DNA of 64,000 nucleotides from Pseudomonas saudimassiliensis (GCF_000939975.1 NZ_LK391969.1:2115953-2179952); one strand, 5' to 3'. Positions 28,554 to 38,370 are shown, counted from the first letter of the stretch. The notes: a model not told the origin generated them from the letters alone. Program-made: numbers and translations.

Positions 28554-29411
28554 ATGAAAATACCCCCACGCATTCAGCCACTGGTCGACGACGGACTTGT
28601 CGACGAAGTCATTCGGCCCTTGATGAGCGGCAAGGAAGCTGCCGTCTATGTCGTTCGCTGCGGTAACGAGATCCGCTGCGCCAAGGTGTACAAGGAGGCA
28701 GACAAGCGCAGCTTCAAGCAGGCGGTGCTGTATCAGGAAGGCCGCAAGGTGCGCAGCAGTCGCCGCGCCCGGGCCATGGAGAAAGGTTCGCGCTTTGGCC
28801 GCGAGCAGCAGGAGAGCGCCTGGCAGAATGCCGAGGTGGATGCACTTTACCGCCTGGCCGCCGCCGGCGTGCGGGTACCCCAGCCCTATGGGTGCTTCGA
28901 TGGCGTACTGCTGATGGAGCTGGTTACCGATGACCAGGGCCTGGTGGCGCCGCGGCTGAACGATGTCTCGATGTCCGCCGAGCAGGCCGAGGAAGACCAT
29001 GCCGTAGTCATGGAGTACGTCAAGCGCATGCTCTGCGTCGGCCTGGTGCATGGCGACCTGTCGGAGTTCAACGTGCTGGTGGACAGCTGGGGCCCGGTCA
29101 TCATCGACCTGCCCCAGGCCGTCGATGCGGCTGCCAACAACAACGCCCTGAGCATGTTGCGCCGGGATGTTGCCAACATGACCGCCTACTACGGCCAATA
29201 TGCCCCCGCCCTGCTGAACACCCGCTACGCCGACGAGATGTGGTCGCTGTATGAAGCCGGCGAGTTGCTCCCGGAGACGCTGCTCACCGGTGAATTCGAG
29301 GATGACCAGGAAGCGGCGGACGTCGATGCGGTGGTACAGGAGATCAAGGCGGTCATGGCCGAAGAGCAGGAGCGCCGGGAACGGCTGATGCAGAACGAGC
29401 AGGACGACTGA
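28554..29411 (+). CDS. RIO-type serine protein kinase
   Basis: This 285-residue kinase has RIO1 hallmarks: GKEAAVYVVRCG (ATP loop), CAKVYKEADKRSFKQ (catalytic lysine), MELVTDDQG hinge, HGDLSEFNVLV catalytic loop and VIIDLPQAVDA metal-binding loop. It ends in an acidic, coiled tail of about 40 residues. Bacterial RIO kinases are known in pseudomonads but their targets are unclear; in archaea and eukaryotes the family matures small ribosomal subunits. It is followed four bases after its stop by the convergent arfB, another ribosome-linked gene. Confidence 0.92.
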   Translation: MKIPPRIQPLVDDGLVDEVIRPLMSGKEAAVYVVRCGNEIRCAKVYKEADKRSFKQAVLYQEGRKVRSSRRARAMEKGSRFGREQQESAWQNAEVDALYRLAAAGVRVPQPYGCFDGVLLMELVTDDQGLVAPRLNDVSMSAEQAEEDHAVVMEYVKRMLCVGLVHGDLSEFNVLVDSWGPVIIDLPQAVDAAANNNALSMLRRDVANMTAYYGQYAPALLNTRYADEMWSLYEAGELLPETLLTGEFEDDQEAADVDAVVQEIKAVMAEEQERRERLMQNEQDD

Positions 29412-29415
29412 GCAA

Positions 29416-29829
29416 TCAGTCGTCCACTCGCCCGCGCAGGGATTTGATCTTGCCGCGCTGGGTTTTACTGTCTACCCGCCGCTTCTGCGAAGCCCGGGTC
29501 GGTCGGGTGGGACGGCGGGTCTTTTCCACCACGGTGGCCGCCTGGATCAGCTCGACCAGCCGGGCGATCGCATCTTCGCGGTTCTTTTCCTGGGTCCGGT
29601 ATTGCTGGGCCTTGATCACCACCACGCCGTCCTTGCTGATGCGTGCGTCGCGGTACTGCAGCAAGCGCTCCTTGTAGAAGTCCGGCAGGCTGGAGGCCTG
29701 CACGTCAAAGCGCAGATGGATCGCACTGGAAACCTTGTTGACGTTCTGCCCACCCGCGCCCTGGGACCGGATCGCCGTAATCTCCAGTTCGTTCTCATCC
29801 AGCTCGACCGTTGCCGATAGTCTGACCAC
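29416..29829 (-). CDS. arfB: Alternative ribosome-rescue factor ArfB (YaeJ)
   Basis: This 137-residue peptidyl-tRNA hydrolase has the GGQ motif at residues 26-28 ([19 protein letters not shown]) and a basic C-terminal tail ([16 protein letters not shown]) that enters the mRNA channel of stalled ribosomes. It rescues ribosomes without tmRNA. The length and order match the YaeJ family and not full release factors, since stop-codon recognition domains are missing. It converges on the RIO kinase gene with a four-base spacer. Confidence 0.95.
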   Translation of the reverse strand: MVRLSATVELDENELEITAIRSQGAGGQNVNKVSSAIHLRFDVQASSLPDFYKERLLQYRDARISKDGVVVIKAQQYRTQEKNREDAIARLVELIQAATVVEKTRRPTRPTRASQKRRVDSKTQRGKIKSLRGRVDD

Positions 29830-29912
29830 TCCTTCCTCCCACTGCGCCTCAGATGCCTACAAGGGTACAGCACTTGGGCGAGCCGGTCTGCCATGGGTCT
29901 GTTGGGGACGGC

Positions 29913-30632
29913 TCAGCTAGCGGACCTGGGCGCCATCTGCAGGAACCGGACAATCCAGGCCATCATCAAGTTGCTGTCAGCGTCGGCACTGAGGGAAGCC
30001 CTTCCGGCCCGCAAACGCGCTGGTGGCAGCACACCCTCGCGCAGATTCATCAAATCCCGGCAATAATCCTTGCAGAATTCCGGGTGGCCCTGGACGCTGA
30101 GAAAGCAGTCCCCGTACTGGATCAGGTAGTAGGGACAGAACTCGCTGCTGGCCAACACCTGGGCCTGGGGCGGCAGGATCACGACCTGGTCCTGGTGACT
30201 GACCAGTAGATCAAGATGGGCCTGGAAGGGCTGCATCCAGTCCTTGCGTTCGATCACCTGGTTGAAGGACAGGCCAACGCCCCATCCCCGCTCCGATTGC
30301 CGCACGGTCCCGCCCAGCGCCCGGGCCATCAGCTGGTGACCGAAACAGATGCCGATCAATGGACGCTGGTGCTCCCACAGGGTGCGCACGAAACCGCACA
30401 GTGCATCAATCCAGGGCAGCCCATCATTGACACCGAACCTGCTCCCAGTGATCAGCCAGGCATCACACTCGTCGTGACTGCCAGGCAGCTCGCCATCCAG
30501 CACCCGGTAGACCGGCAGCTCACACTCCGGCAACTGCGCGCGCAACTGCTCGGCGAACATCTGCGGATAGTTGCCGTACAGCGGCTGCAGGCTGGTCACT
30601 ACATCGTCACATTGCAGAATCCCGATTCTCAC
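29913..30632 (-). CDS. Class I glutamine amidotransferase-like protein
   Basis: This 239-residue protein has the GATase triad core: nucleophile elbow PLIGICFGHQLMARALGG, and the C-terminal His-Glu motif in VQGHPEFCKDY. The N-terminus MRIGILQCDDVV and the DAWLITGSRFGVND segment fit GMP synthase-like stand-alone amidotransferases (YfeJ type). Such proteins hydrolyse gamma-glutamyl amides, but the substrate is unknown. It shares the minus strand with arfB and the DUF4105 gene with gaps of 80-ish bases, so co-transcription is possible. Confidence 0.9.
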   Translation of the reverse strand: MRIGILQCDDVVTSLQPLYGNYPQMFAEQLRAQLPECELPVYRVLDGELPGSHDECDAWLITGSRFGVNDGLPWIDALCGFVRTLWEHQRPLIGICFGHQLMARALGGTVRQSERGWGVGLSFNQVIERKDWMQPFQAHLDLLVSHQDQVVILPPQAQVLASSEFCPYYLIQYGDCFLSVQGHPEFCKDYCRDLMNLREGVLPPARLRAGRASLSADADSNLMMAWIVRFLQMAPRSAS

Positions 30633-30708
30633 ATCTCACCTCGCTGACTGAACATTCCTGGCGGCGCAGAACATTTGCAATGGGCATGCCAGCGGAGCGC
30701 CATACCCC

Positions 30709-31704
30709 CTAGTCCCAACCCGGTACGCGCTGGCGGATACGCGTCGAGAACGCCGGGTCGTCATCCGCCGCCCTTGCCCGCTCGGTAATGTTGCCATGGT
30801 GCTGGAGTTCCGCAAGGGAACGCCCCGGCAACATGCCACCCACCTCGTGCACATAGGCCGGCAGGTAGCCGGTCAGCAGCAGCCGGTAGTCGAGGGGTAG
30901 CCCGTGGACGATCTTTTTCATCATCGAGTACACGATGGTGGTGCAGTTGCCGGTCACCGTATGGTAGAAGCGAGGGTGCTCGGCTAGCCGGTTGGCCTGC
31001 ACCACGAAGGAACGGAACAGCTCCCGCGCGTCGGTCGGGCTGAGGTTGATCCGGTACAGCTCCAGCTCCTCGTTGCGCACGTTGCTGCGCACCCGCACGA
31101 TGTCGCGCTCATCGGCAGCGATGATGCTCAACTCGAACTGTTTGAAAAACCCGCCCAGTTCGGAAAACCTTTCGTGTTGCTCGCGGCGGATCTCCACGGA
31201 AAACGCCACATGCTCGCCGCCATCGAAGCCGAAGGACACCAGCACGTGGGAAATGGGCGCCAACCCCCAGTTGGAGGTGATCATGTCCACCGAGCGCAGG
31301 CGCGCCAGATCGTAGTCACGGGTTTCCCAGCGCACATCATAGTCCTGCTGGGTACGCCAGTCGAAGTTGCGCACGTGGTGCAACCTGACCTGCCGGCCGT
31401 CGATTTCGCCAGTGGTGATGTATTCCAGATCGTCTGCCCAGTTCCGCTGGTTGCTCGGCTCGATGCTGCCCCACCACACCGCCAGCACAATGCCCATGGC
31501 CAGGTACACCAGCAGACTCTGCCACCAGCTGCCGCCCAGCCAGAGCCAGTACAGCAGCGCCAGCAGACAGAGTAGCCAGAGACCACCGAGCCCGACGCGG
31601 CCGAGCATGCCGCCCGGCGCCTGGAACCACAGCGCCAGCACTGCCCAGACGCTGCTGAGGATCATGACCAGACTGACCAGGGTCAGGAGAATGGATCGAA
31701 GCAT
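30709..31704 (-). CDS. DUF4105 domain membrane protein
   Basis: This 331-residue protein starts MLRSILLTLVSLVMIL and has three N-terminal membrane helices (roughly residues 5-85). A periplasmic DUF4105 domain follows (about residues 100-330), with ISHVLVSFGFDGGEHVAFSVEIRRE and the conserved GNCTTIVYSMM cysteine motif. The histidine in GGEHVAF and the cysteine in GNCTT resemble a papain-like arrangement proposed for this domain; this is inference. An in-frame ATG 30 bases upstream is possible but adds a polar leader. Its function is unknown. Confidence 0.8.
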   Translation of the reverse strand: MLRSILLTLVSLVMILSSVWAVLALWFQAPGGMLGRVGLGGLWLLCLLALLYWLWLGGSWWQSLLVYLAMGIVLAVWWGSIEPSNQRNWADDLEYITTGEIDGRQVRLHHVRNFDWRTQQDYDVRWETRDYDLARLRSVDMITSNWGLAPISHVLVSFGFDGGEHVAFSVEIRREQHERFSELGGFFKQFELSIIAADERDIVRVRSNVRNEELELYRINLSPTDARELFRSFVVQANRLAEHPRFYHTVTGNCTTIVYSMMKKIVHGLPLDYRLLLTGYLPAYVHEVGGMLPGRSLAELQHHGNITERARAADDDPAFSTRIRQRVPGWD

Positions 31705-31775
31705 GTGCGGCCCGCGAGAAAAATATCGGCCCATCCTACGTCAAAGGATGGAAACAGGGATAGCCGGGGGCAGGC

Positions 31776-33314
31776 CTAAAGCTGCCCCTCGATCGGCAGC
31801 CAGCCGAGGAACCAGGCAGCTGTCCGCCGAAACCGGCTGGCATGGGGCTCCCGATCCCAGGATTCCCCGGCGGCTTCCCAGCGCAGCGCGCCATCATCCA
31901 GCTGCAGTTCGAAGGCGAACTCATCGGATGTCCAGTGCCGGAACAGTCCAACCAGTTCATTGGCGAGCTCCGGCTGGTGAACCAGCACCCCGGCCTCGGT
32001 ATTGAGCACGATCGAGCGCGGATCGAGATTCACCGAGCCGACGAAGACCTTCTGCCGATCGAAGACAAAGGCCTTGGCGTGCAGGCTGGCCTGGGACTCG
32101 CCGAGGAAAGTGCTGGTCCGCTCCCGTTGACCGGCCTGGGCACGCAGCTCCCAGATACGCACACCGCCATCGAGCAGCGGTTTGCGGTAACTGGCGTAGC
32201 CACTGTGCACGGCCAGCACATCGGTGGTCGCCAGGGAATTGGTCAGCACCTCGACCGCCACCCCATGCTCCACCAGGTCCAGCAGGAACACCTGGCCACT
32301 GGTGCCGGGAATGAAATAGGCAGACATCAACAGCAGCTCGTCCTGACTTTCACGGGCATGATTGGCCAGCTTGCGCGCCAGGATAGGGACCTGATTGGTG
32401 GCGTGGGCCGGGTCCGCCTTGGTGGGCGGGTCGCTCAGCCACTCGGCGGTGCCCCAGTGCCACTCGATCCGGTCGTCCTGCAGGGCGCGGGTGAAGGGGG
32501 AACTGGCCACGGCCTGCAGGTAATCACCACCGGAGTGGTTTGCCCGGTGCGTCTCCAGCTTGGCGCGCAGCCTGGCAATGGCCTCGGCCCCGGTATGGCG
32601 GAACATGCGCTCCACCGGCACCGACTCGTTGGCGTTCCAGTAGGCATCGAAACTGCGCGCCACGTCTTGGCTGATCCGCCCCATGCCGAGAATGTCGATA
32701 TCCTGGAAGTCCCGCGCACTGAGGGAAAAGTATTCGTCACCGATGTTGCGCCCGCCGGTGATGAACATCTGGCTGTCCACGATCATCAACTTGTTGTGCA
32801 TGCGGTAATTGATACGGCCGAACTCGCCAATCTTGCTGAAGTATTTCAGCACCTTGCCGCGCAGGGTAACGGGATTGAACAGTCGCACCTGGATGTGCGG
32901 GTGGTGATTGAGCGTGGCGACGTCGAAGTCCCGCAGGCCGCTGCCGATGTCATCCAGTAACAACCGCACCCGCACGCCCCGGTCGGCCGCATCGAGCAGG
33001 CGCTCGGCGATGAGGCCGCCGGTGACATCGCCGCGGTAGATATAATACTGCAGATCGAGGCTGTGCTCGGCCCGGTCGATCATCGCCAGGCGGGCGGCGA
33101 GCGCGTCGGTGCCGGTCTGCACCAGGCTGAAACCGGACAGCCCGGCACTGCGCTCCGGCTGGTGATCACGGACATATCGGCCGATTTCCGAGTCAGGGTC
33201 CGGCGCCCTGGCAAAGCTCGGCGGCTGGCTCTGCTCCGGCAATGAGCTGGCACACCCGGCCAAGATCACCAGTGCGCAGGTCAACCATACCGCCTTCCAT
33301 CTACGTGTCTTCAC
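31776..33314 (-). CDS. Phospholipase D family lipoprotein (cardiolipin synthase-like)
   Basis: This 512-residue protein has a lipobox LVILAGCASS (Cys21) and two HKD motifs, HNKLMIVDSQMFITGGRN with His173, Lys175 and Asp180, and HAKAFVFDRQKVFVGSVNLD with His412, Lys414 and Asp419. It resembles periplasmic ClsC/YmdC-like phosphatidyltransferases, which make cardiolipin or phosphatidylglycerol derivatives, except that here it is lipid-anchored. It follows the TonB-linked lipoprotein gene by 58 bases on the same strand, so it may be the last gene of that operon. Confidence 0.9.
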   Translation of the reverse strand: MKTRRWKAVWLTCALVILAGCASSLPEQSQPPSFARAPDPDSEIGRYVRDHQPERSAGLSGFSLVQTGTDALAARLAMIDRAEHSLDLQYYIYRGDVTGGLIAERLLDAADRGVRVRLLLDDIGSGLRDFDVATLNHHPHIQVRLFNPVTLRGKVLKYFSKIGEFGRINYRMHNKLMIVDSQMFITGGRNIGDEYFSLSARDFQDIDILGMGRISQDVARSFDAYWNANESVPVERMFRHTGAEAIARLRAKLETHRANHSGGDYLQAVASSPFTRALQDDRIEWHWGTAEWLSDPPTKADPAHATNQVPILARKLANHARESQDELLLMSAYFIPGTSGQVFLLDLVEHGVAVEVLTNSLATTDVLAVHSGYASYRKPLLDGGVRIWELRAQAGQRERTSTFLGESQASLHAKAFVFDRQKVFVGSVNLDPRSIVLNTEAGVLVHQPELANELVGLFRHWTSDEFAFELQLDDGALRWEAAGESWDREPHASRFRRTAAWFLGWLPIEGQL

Positions 33315-33372
33315 CCTGCTCCGCCATGCTCACTGGGACAGCGCCCATTCTAGCAGCCGGTTGGCTTGAGCG

Positions 33373-35949
33373 TTAATCGGTCACTACCAGTTGGTACTCT
33401 GTCGCCCGCATGCCACGGGTATGCAATACCACATAGCCCTGACTGCTTGGCGTCAGTCCCTGCGCCTGCGCGGCGGCATAGAGCGCCTGCCAGGTACCGG
33501 CGGCATCGTTGCGCTGGGTGTCGAACATCACACTCAGCACCTTGGCCGGCGGCTGCTGCAGCAGAGCGTAGCCGGCCACGTGCCCGCCATTGCTCGACAC
33601 TGGGAAGCCGACATGCATCTTCAGCGACGTGGCATCGGTGCCGGTCAGGTCGGGAATAAGCAGGGTCAGCGGGCCGGTCAGGCTCATACCGCCGCGACGC
33701 ACGGCAGCGGTGCCGATCTTCACGGCCATCGGGCGCAGACGCTGGTCCAGGTCGGTCGCAGTGGTCGCCAGCGGACGGCTGAACAACATCATGGCCGGGC
33801 GCTCGCGCAAGCTGATGCGGTACTCGTGTCCTGCTGCCTGGTGCACCAGGGTGTCACCCTTGCGCACATCCACCCGGGCCCGCTCTGCGGCCGGTAGCTG
33901 GGCGTAGGTGCCGCACAGGCTTCCTTGCAGCTCGGTTCGCTGCGCGGGGCTCAATTGCGGGTTACCCTGCAGCGCCTGGCAGACTTCTCGATCATAGCCA
34001 TCCCACGCCTGGCGCGCGGCCCCGGCCTGCAGCAGGGCAGCAATCACCTCCGTGCCGGCGTTGCCCGCCGCCAGTAACAGCGCGGTCTGCCGCCCCTGTT
34101 GGGCCTGTCGCCGCTCCGGTCCACCGACGCCGACCCCGGTGAGCATACGGGTGGCCTGGTGCACATTGGCGCCCCGCTCCAGCAGCCGCTGCACGCTTGC
34201 GGGCTGGTTCTGCTCAGCCGCGCTCATGAGCGCGGTCTTGCCCCAGGCATTGCTCTGGTCCGGGTCGAAGCCCGCTTCCAGCAACAATTGGAGATTGTCC
34301 GGGCGCAACACGGCGGCCATGGTCGCCGGGCTCTGATCGGCACCGCGCCCGCGTTGCTCGCCCAGGGTATTGGTTTCGTAAGCGATGAAATCCCGGACCA
34401 CCGGCGCCGGTGCGTTATTCAGCAGGACGCTATGCAGGGTGGCGAACTGGCGGCCGCGTTCGAGCTCGCCGGGGGCCGGTGCGAAGGCGTAACGGGGCTG
34501 ATAGCGGGCATGGGGCGATAGCGGCAGGGCTACCGGCTCGGCTGGTGCCGCGAGGCTTTCCATCGCCCGCGCCAGGGTTTCGTGCAACAGCAGGTCGGCA
34601 GCGGAACGCGCCTCCGCCGCCGTGAGCCCCTGCCCGGAGAACAGTTGTTGCAGCTCCTGCCAGGCCGGCTGCAACATCGGCATTACCCGGCGATAGATCT
34701 GCTTGTTGGTGATGTTGCGCTCGGACCAATCAAACAGGGTTTCCAGAGCCTGGTCATGGCGCTGCTGAAGCGCCCCGTCGCGACCATACCGGGCGCGGGC
34801 ATCGACGCCCAGCAAGGGCAAGTTGAGCAGCGTCCATTGCCACTCCTTCCAGGCCTGGAAGCTGTCCCGCCGCTCATGCTGGGCCATCACCGGCAGTGGC
34901 GGGCCGGCGATCCCGTCCAGTTCACTCTGCAAGCGGGCATAGCTCGCCAGCCCCGCCAGGGTGTTGGTACGCGGGGGCGTCAGGTAGGTCTGGTACAGGC
35001 ACAGCGGGCGCAGGCTACCGGCTTCCAGTTGATACAGACCGGCGTAGGCCGATTCACCCCGCGCTGCGGGCGAGTAGAACCCCCAGGTTTCATTGACCAG
35101 CACATAGGTACGCCCGTCGCGGCGGTAGACATCAATGGCGCCATAATCGCCGGTCTGGGACGAGGCCGCATGGGCCCGGCCGCCATAATTCGGTTGCTCC
35201 GCGACCCAGTGGGGCAGCGTTGCGTCGTCGAGTAACGGCTGACCATTGACGCTGAGCCCCCGGGCCCGGGTCTGATACCCGGCATACAGCCCGGCGTTGT
35301 ACAGCTCCACCCGGACCCGCTGACCGTCGACCTCGGTTTCCGCTGCCGGGCCATGACTACCGGCCAACAGGGTTATCCCGGCCAGACCCGCGGGGGATGG
35401 CAAGCCGTGGCGGCGTAGCTCCTGGTTCAGCTGGCCGCCGGTTTGCTCACATAGCCCCGGACTGCGGTTATCCGCCAGTCGGAACTCCGCATAGCTGGCC
35501 ATAGCATGTACCCCGCCCGGTGCCACGGGAGCCGGCTGCGCCCAGGTCTGCAGAGCCTGCAGCCGTTGTTGATACAACGAGACCAGGCAGGCCCGGCCCT
35601 GCGCGCTCGGCTCCCCGTCCACCAGATCACACTGCTCGGCCCGGCTCAACAGCCAGCGCCGGTGATTGGCGGCCAGCAGCAGGCTGCCCACTGGGTCCAG
35701 CTCCTGCTGCAACTGGTGCTGTCGCGCGACCAGCTCCTTGTCCAGCCGGGCCAGTTGATCGTCGGTGCAGATTTGCCGGTGCACTGCCGGCAGCGCCCCC
35801 GTGCAATCGAAGCTGGCCCGGGTCTGCACCAGGGTTGACGGCGCCTTGGGCGTCTTGTCGATAGGCGGTTTCGGTGGCACCGGTGCGGCGCACGCGGTTA
35901 ATAGAACAGCGGCGATCAGCGCAACCGGGCGAAGCATTGTTCCTGCCAT
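33373..35949 (-). CDS. Large multidomain lipoprotein: LprI-like, ankyrin repeats, GyrI-like C-terminus
   Basis: This 858-residue protein starts with a lipobox LLTACAAP (Cys20). Residues about 45-130 resemble LprI lysozyme-inhibitor-like domains, with paired cysteines in SFDCTGALPAVHRQICTDDQL and WLLSRAEQCD. A central region of unknown fold follows. Residues about 560-690 hold ankyrin-like repeats (NLQLLLEAGFDPDQSNAWGKTALM, SVQRLLERGANV, GRQTALLLAAGNAG). The last 90 or so residues (LKMHVGFPVSSNGGHVAG, then GLTPSSQGYVVL) look like a GyrI-type ligand-binding domain. The start is supported by AAAGGA before the ATG; the frame is open 78 codons further upstream but runs into tonB. It lies 25 bases after tonB. 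Domain boundaries are by eye and the role is unknown. Confidence 0.75.
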   Translation of the reverse strand: MAGTMLRPVALIAAVLLTACAAPVPPKPPIDKTPKAPSTLVQTRASFDCTGALPAVHRQICTDDQLARLDKELVARQHQLQQELDPVGSLLLAANHRRWLLSRAEQCDLVDGEPSAQGRACLVSLYQQRLQALQTWAQPAPVAPGGVHAMASYAEFRLADNRSPGLCEQTGGQLNQELRRHGLPSPAGLAGITLLAGSHGPAAETEVDGQRVRVELYNAGLYAGYQTRARGLSVNGQPLLDDATLPHWVAEQPNYGGRAHAASSQTGDYGAIDVYRRDGRTYVLVNETWGFYSPAARGESAYAGLYQLEAGSLRPLCLYQTYLTPPRTNTLAGLASYARLQSELDGIAGPPLPVMAQHERRDSFQAWKEWQWTLLNLPLLGVDARARYGRDGALQQRHDQALETLFDWSERNITNKQIYRRVMPMLQPAWQELQQLFSGQGLTAAEARSAADLLLHETLARAMESLAAPAEPVALPLSPHARYQPRYAFAPAPGELERGRQFATLHSVLLNNAPAPVVRDFIAYETNTLGEQRGRGADQSPATMAAVLRPDNLQLLLEAGFDPDQSNAWGKTALMSAAEQNQPASVQRLLERGANVHQATRMLTGVGVGGPERRQAQQGRQTALLLAAGNAGTEVIAALLQAGAARQAWDGYDREVCQALQGNPQLSPAQRTELQGSLCGTYAQLPAAERARVDVRKGDTLVHQAAGHEYRISLRERPAMMLFSRPLATTATDLDQRLRPMAVKIGTAAVRRGGMSLTGPLTLLIPDLTGTDATSLKMHVGFPVSSNGGHVAGYALLQQPPAKVLSVMFDTQRNDAAGTWQALYAAAQAQGLTPSSQGYVVLHTRGMRATEYQLVVTD

Positions 35950-35974
35950 GGTGATGTCCTTTCCTGCAACGATG

Positions 35975-36698
35975 TCAGTTGATGAAGATGGCAGTGCCGT
36001 AGATGACATATTTCTCGGCTCCCTGGTTGGGCGGCGGTGGGAAGGGCCCGGCGCCACGCACCGCCCGCTCCGCGGCCGCATCCAGCAGCTCGTCGCCACA
36101 CCGGTCGATCTCGTAACTGAGCACGCGACCGTTGGCATCCACGGTGATTTCATAAGGGATGTAGCACTGGCGCTTGAAATCATTGGGGTCGCCCTTGTAA
36201 CCCGGCGGCGGCTTGTATACCGACCCTTCCGGCCGCTTCAGTTGGGCGGTGACCCGGTTCTTGACCGTGTCGGCATAGGCCGAGGGGACCGGCCGGCCGC
36301 GTACCGCTGTTGGGTCCGGCGCGGTGGTTGGCGCGGGGGCTGCCCACTCCTGATTGGCGCCAAAGGTATGCACCGGCGGGCCGGCAGGCGGTGCCGGGCG
36401 TTCGGCGGCGCGGGACGCGGTGGTGGCGCGGGTGCCGGTTCAGGCTCGGGTTCTGGTTCTGGTTCTGGTTCTGGCTCTGGCTCTGGTTCGGGCTCCGGTT
36501 CGGGCTCCGGTTCGGGTTCGGGGGCGGGAGGCGGCAATTCAACCAGCTCCACGGCCACCACCTGAGCCTGCGGCGTTACCGTCTGGCTGGTACGCAGCGT
36601 CAGCAGCCAGCCCAGCAGCGCCCCATGCAGCAGCACCGACAGCGCGATGACTGCCAGGCGCATGATCCAGACGCGCGGGTATCGGCCTGGACTGTTCA

Positions 36699-36699
<1 letters not shown>
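35975..36699 (-). pseudogene. tonB: tonB energy transducer, disrupted by a one-base frameshift
   Basis: The N-terminal half (from 36699, MNSPGRYPRVWIMRLAVIALSV) has the single membrane helix and a Pro/Glu-rich spacer with 14 Glu-Pro units. The C-terminal half, in another frame, is a TonB domain (NRVTAQLKRPEG, YPYEITVDANG-like IPYEITVDANGRVLSYEI, ending YGTAIFIN). Restoring one G near 36403 would join PRPAPP to ERPAPPAGPPVHTF smoothly and give a 241-residue protein. As written, the first frame runs on to 36238 with non-TonB sequence. The start overlaps exbD as TGATG, so the locus is otherwise well kept. It is either a recent mutation, a phase-variable site, or a read error in GC-rich DNA. Confidence 0.85.
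36436..36519 (-). repeat. Glu-Pro dipeptide repeat (14 units) in tonB
   Basis: Fourteen consecutive six-base GAR-CCN units encode (Glu-Pro)14, the rigid periplasm-spanning spacer of TonB. Sub-blocks repeat exactly (GAACCAGAACCA; GAGCCCGAACCG), so copy number can vary by slippage. The frameshift lies about 33 bases further downstream in the gene. Confidence 0.9.
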
Positions 36700-37133
<434 letters not shown>

Positions 37134-37135
37134 GC

Positions 37136-38026
37136 TCAGCGCCCCTCATCCAGTTGGCGCGAGACGCTGGCCAGCAGTTCGGCGCAGAAGTTGTCCAGGG
37201 TGCCGACAAAGCCGTTGATGTCCCGGGCGAACTTGTTGAAGATCATCACCGCGGGGATGGCGGCAAACAGGCCGAGCGCGGTTGCCAGCAGCGCCTCGGC
37301 AATGCCCGGCGCGACCACCGCGAGACTGGCGGTTTTCAGGGTGGCAATGCTGGCGAAACTGTTGAGGATGCCCCACACGGTGCCGAACAGCCCGATAAAG
37401 GGCGCCGTGGCGCCGATTGTCGCCAGCACGCCCATCATGGTACCCAGCCGGGTCAGGTCCCCTTCCTGGACGATACTGGCGTTCAAGGACATGCGCTGCA
37501 GCAGGCGGTTGATCTGATCGGTCGACAGGTCATTGCTGCGGTGCTGGGCAAAATGCGCAAGTTCGGTCTGCGCCGCCTGCCAGATGCGGCCGACTGCGCT
37601 ACTGCTGGCCCGCTCGGTCATCTGCGCGGTATCGCCGCCGCGAAAGGCGCGAATGAACTCCCGATTGCGGCGCCGGGCGGCAGCGAAGGTCCAGAGTTTC
37701 TCGAACAGGATGGCCCAGGTCAGCAGTGAACAGAACAGCAGGAATACCATGACCGACTTCACCACCAGATCGGCCTGCAGGAACATCTCCCGCACCCCGA
37801 AGCGCTCCCCAGTGGCGGGCGTATCAGGTGCAATCGCCACGGCTGCTGCCGCCGGCCCGGCCTCCTGAACGACCGGCGGTGGTGCTAACGCTGCCGGGTC
37901 GGCCGGCGCCTGGGCCAGCGCCATGCCGCCCGTTATCCCGATAATCCCCAGCAAAGTGACCAGGCCAACCATCCGTACCCTGCCCTGCCAGCGGCCAACC
38001 CGTGATCGAAGCGTCTTGCTTTCCAT
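37136..38026 (-). CDS. exbB: TonB-system energizer ExbB, with long N-terminal extension
   Basis: This 296-residue protein has a signal-like N-terminal helix and an Ala/Pro-rich periplasmic stretch (QAPADPAALAPPPVVQEAG) before the MotA/ExbB core. The core has helices at FLLFCSLLTWAILFEKLW, GTMMGVLATIGATAPFIGLFGTVWGILNSF and GIAEALLATALGLFAAIPAVMIFN. Pseudomonad ExbB forms with such extensions are known. It begins 17 bases after the winged-helix regulator gene, which suggests that the TonB motor is under local control of that regulator. Confidence 0.93.
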   Translation of the reverse strand: MESKTLRSRVGRWQGRVRMVGLVTLLGIIGITGGMALAQAPADPAALAPPPVVQEAGPAAAAVAIAPDTPATGERFGVREMFLQADLVVKSVMVFLLFCSLLTWAILFEKLWTFAAARRRNREFIRAFRGGDTAQMTERASSSAVGRIWQAAQTELAHFAQHRSNDLSTDQINRLLQRMSLNASIVQEGDLTRLGTMMGVLATIGATAPFIGLFGTVWGILNSFASIATLKTASLAVVAPGIAEALLATALGLFAAIPAVMIFNKFARDINGFVGTLDNFCAELLASVSRQLDEGR

Positions 38027-38043
38027 ATGAACCTCGTTTGTTG

Positions 38044-38370
38044 TTATTTGAAATCGGCAGAGCTGGAGGGATCCAGGTCCGTTGGTGCGAGAATCCTGTG
38101 CAGCGCCGTCACGTAGCGGCTGAAGGCCTCGCGGCCGGCAGCGCTGAGGCAGACGCGGGTGCGTGGCTTGCGGCCGGCAAAGTCCTTCTTTACCAGCACA
38201 TACCCGGCGCTTTCCAGGGTGGTCAGATGGGCCCCGAGATTCCCGTCAGTGGCCTGGACGATGGCACGCAGCGCCACAAATTCGAGCCACTTGCCCGCAT
38301 CCAGGGTATTCAACGCCGCCATGATTTTCAGTCGCACAGGCTGATGGATGATCTCGTCGGGTGTTTGCAT
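38044..38370 (-). CDS. Winged-helix transcriptional regulator (HTH_34/MarR-like)
   Basis: This 108-residue protein starts MQTPDEIIHQPVRLKIMAAL. The HTH_34-type fold is visible: RLKIMAALNTL first helix, FVALRAIVQATDGNLGAHLTTLESAGYVLV as helix-turn-helix, then a wing KKDFAGRKPRTRVCLSAAGREAFSRY. It has no sensor domain beyond a short dimerising helix. The start is set by AGGAG seven bases upstream, and the ATG overlaps the previous stop as TGATG. Its partner upstream is a polytopic membrane protein, a recurring pairing for this family. It may autoregulate via the dyad at 38945-38979. Confidence 0.85.
   Translation of the reverse strand: MQTPDEIIHQPVRLKIMAALNTLDAGKWLEFVALRAIVQATDGNLGAHLTTLESAGYVLVKKDFAGRKPRTRVCLSAAGREAFSRYVTALHRILAPTDLDPSSSADFK

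Noticed and set aside
35950-36183. 78-codon N-terminal extension of the large lipoprotein
   Set aside because: It runs antisense-frame through tonB coding sequence and would bury the lipobox; a good ribosome site precedes the internal ATG.
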